DNA of 22,906 nt from a virus. A model generated the notes under the pieces. It did no database searches, was not told where the DNA came from, and saw only the letters and a program-made list of their open reading frames with translations. Shown piece by piece: positions 21,958 through 22,906 of the stretch. The translations under genes were made by a program, and so were the position numbers. Every line of letters begins with the position of its first letter. Within the stretch, counting starts at the first letter, position 1. Where the stretch lies: the IMG/VR virus record IMGVR_UViG_3300035698_013918, positions 1 to 22,906 of that record; one strand, given 5' to 3'.

Positions 21958-22812
21958 ATGGCAGGTCTTCTGGATTACAACCCACGGCAGGTTACAGCAA
22001 CATCCGGACGCCGAAACAGACGTTCACCGTATGCGGATGTAGTTAATTCCAATGTTTCCAACTTAGATGAGCTTTACGCGGATAAGCGGGCAGAAAAGCG
22101 GTACCAGGAAGAAAAGGCCCAGGCGGAAGAAAATATGCGGATGCAGGAAGAAATGAATGCGATCGCTGAAAAAGAAGGCAAGCGGGGAGCCATGATCCAG
22201 GCCGGCAATACTGCGGCAAATATGGCCATGAATCCGGGAGTTCAATCCGGGGCCAAGTTTTTAGCCGGTAAGGTTGGAGGTCTGTTTTCTTCAGGGGCTC
22301 CTGCGCTTGCTGAAAATGCCGCCGTGTCGGTTGCTGGTAATCCCGGGATGTCGGTTGCGGCTCAGAATGCCGGAAGGTCTGCCGGCGGGACGTGGAGTCA
22401 ATCTGCCGGTCCGGGTGCTTTCACGCGCGGAGTAGGGATAGCAGCGATTGAGGCAGCTCGTAAGCCGGTCCTGAACTGGATCGACAAAGAGGTTGACGGC
22501 CAGGCCGGCAGAAATACCAAGCGCGGAGCGAATGTAGCGGCACGGATGGGACAAGGATATTTAGCTGCCGGGCCATATGGTCCTTTTGGCGCTCTGGCTG
22601 GGCTGGATACAGGAGTCTACGAAAACGAAACCGGCAACGAGTTTGGCAGTAGTGGCTTTTGGAAAGACGCCCATAAGGGTTCTTTTCTTGGATTCACACC
22701 AGGCATGAAAGCCAGCGCTGAGAAATATCTGGGCAAGGATGTGGGCAAAGTTATCAACGCCCCGGGTAAGCTGGCAGAGAAGGGTTTGAAAAAGCTCAAA
22801 TCAATATTTTAA
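21958..22812 (+). CDS. Ejection-type internal virion protein
   Basis: ATG 21958 follows AAGGGGGTGTGTT. The 284-aa protein starts with a basic, disordered segment (RQVTATSGRRNRRSPYADV). It continues with a charged coiled-coil stretch (YQEEKAQAEENMRMQEEMNAI), then a Gly/Ala-rich, mildly hydrophobic region from about 80 to 225 (MIQAGNTAANMAMNPG, AAEN-type and AGP/GG segments such as 'LAAGPYGPFGALAGLD'), and a helical basic end (KLAEKGLKKLKSIF). Gly/Ala-rich, weakly amphipathic chains of this kind are typical of podovirus ejection (pilot) proteins that leave the head and line a channel across the host envelope. No catalytic motif is seen. Confidence 0.65.
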   Translation: MAGLLDYNPRQVTATSGRRNRRSPYADVVNSNVSNLDELYADKRAEKRYQEEKAQAEENMRMQEEMNAIAEKEGKRGAMIQAGNTAANMAMNPGVQSGAKFLAGKVGGLFSSGAPALAENAAVSVAGNPGMSVAAQNAGRSAGGTWSQSAGPGAFTRGVGIAAIEAARKPVLNWIDKEVDGQAGRNTKRGANVAARMGQGYLAAGPYGPFGALAGLDTGVYENETGNEFGSSGFWKDAHKGSFLGFTPGMKASAEKYLGKDVGKVINAPGKLAEKGLKKLKSIF

Positions 22813-22821
22813 TCTTCTCAC

Positions 22822-22856
22822 GGTCACATCCTATATTTAGTATTTGAGATGTGACC
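22822..22856 (+). other. 9-bp inverted repeat between two late genes
   Basis: GGTCACATC (22822-22830) pairs with GATGTGACC (22848-22856) around a 17-base A/T-rich loop (CTATATTTAGTATTTGA). No T-run follows, so it is not a standard terminator; it could be an RNA structure or a binding site just before the strong ribosome binding site of the next gene. Confidence 0.75.
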
Positions 22857-22872
22857 CCATTAAGGAGGGGTT

Positions 22873-22906
22873 ATGCAACCATACGGGCAGGTCAATCAGG
22901 CGCTGA
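22873..22906 (+). CDS. Start of a downstream gene (partial)
   Basis: ATG 22873 follows TAAGGAGGGGTT, the strongest ribosome binding site in this end of the window. Eleven codons are visible (MQPYGQVNQAL and on), and the gene runs off the edge. Too little is present to name it. Position after an ejection-type gene suggests another virion protein. Confidence 0.6.
   Translation, partial: MQPYGQVNQAL

Noticed and set aside
1-22906. Genome-wide recoding of TAG to a sense codon
   Set aside because: At least seven genes end naturally in TAG, several followed soon by another stop, and no long gene contains an internal TAG.
1-22906. Genes on the minus strand, tRNA genes, integrase or transposase
   Set aside because: Minus-strand frames are shadows of well-supported + strand genes, and I found no cloverleaf or recombinase/transposase motif.

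Overview
This window is part of a double-stranded DNA tailed phage or prophage (Caudoviricetes). Every gene I can support lies on the + strand, tightly packed, with many ATGA, TGATG or TAATG junctions and purine-rich ribosome binding sites. The order terminase small subunit, terminase large subunit, portal, scaffold, major capsid protein, head-tail adaptors, large beta-propeller tail nozzle and Gly/Ala-rich ejection-type protein indicates a virion with a short, podovirus-like tail. No integrase, repressor, polymerase, tRNA or clear lysis cassette is visible. The host cannot be read directly. Base composition is near 50% GC by eye, and Shine-Dalgarno use is ordinary for bacteria. A short intergenic element at 3665 resembles sequences I associate with Desulfobacterota-like anaerobes, but that is a weak hint.

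Region 1 (1-2550) holds small accessory genes: an unknown protein, a protein ending in a 28-unit 12-bp minisatellite (Imm-5-like N-terminus plus an Ala-rich helix), a 69-aa unknown, an ASCH-domain protein whose gene contains a 15-bp perfect inverted repeat, a membrane protein with a zinc ribbon, and a small gene broken by an in-frame TAG.

Region 2 (2600-5560) is the packaging module: a small putative HTH protein, a 12-bp x3 tandem repeat just before terS, terS with two helix-turn-helix segments, a 70-aa protein that closely matches the Acb2/Tad1 family of cyclic-nucleotide sponges (anti-CBASS/anti-Thoeris), and terL. An anti-defence gene between terS and terL would be expressed with the packaging genes.

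Region 3 (5560-10670) has three coupled genes of unknown function, the portal, a possible capsid-staple protein, an FmdB-like zinc ribbon protein and two small genes. It closes with a strong intrinsic terminator at 10623-10670.

Region 4 (10719-17538) has the scaffold, major capsid protein, a decoration-type protein, a three-module beta structural protein, two adaptor-like proteins (one with an inserted FCCH-like domain), a cysteine-rich protein and a coiled-coil/zinc protein. Short duplications and hairpins lie in the gaps.

Region 5 (17538-22906) has a 1287-aa nozzle-like protein carrying a LamG-like domain that itself seems interrupted by another beta domain, then two small genes, an ejection-type protein and the start of one more gene.

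The strongest candidates for something new are the Acb2-like gene in the packaging module, the near-perfect 12-bp minisatellite gene, the hairpin inside the ASCH gene, the nested nozzle architecture, and the terS-proximal repeat that can also encode a tiny hydrophobic peptide. Family names are from memory; no database search was run.
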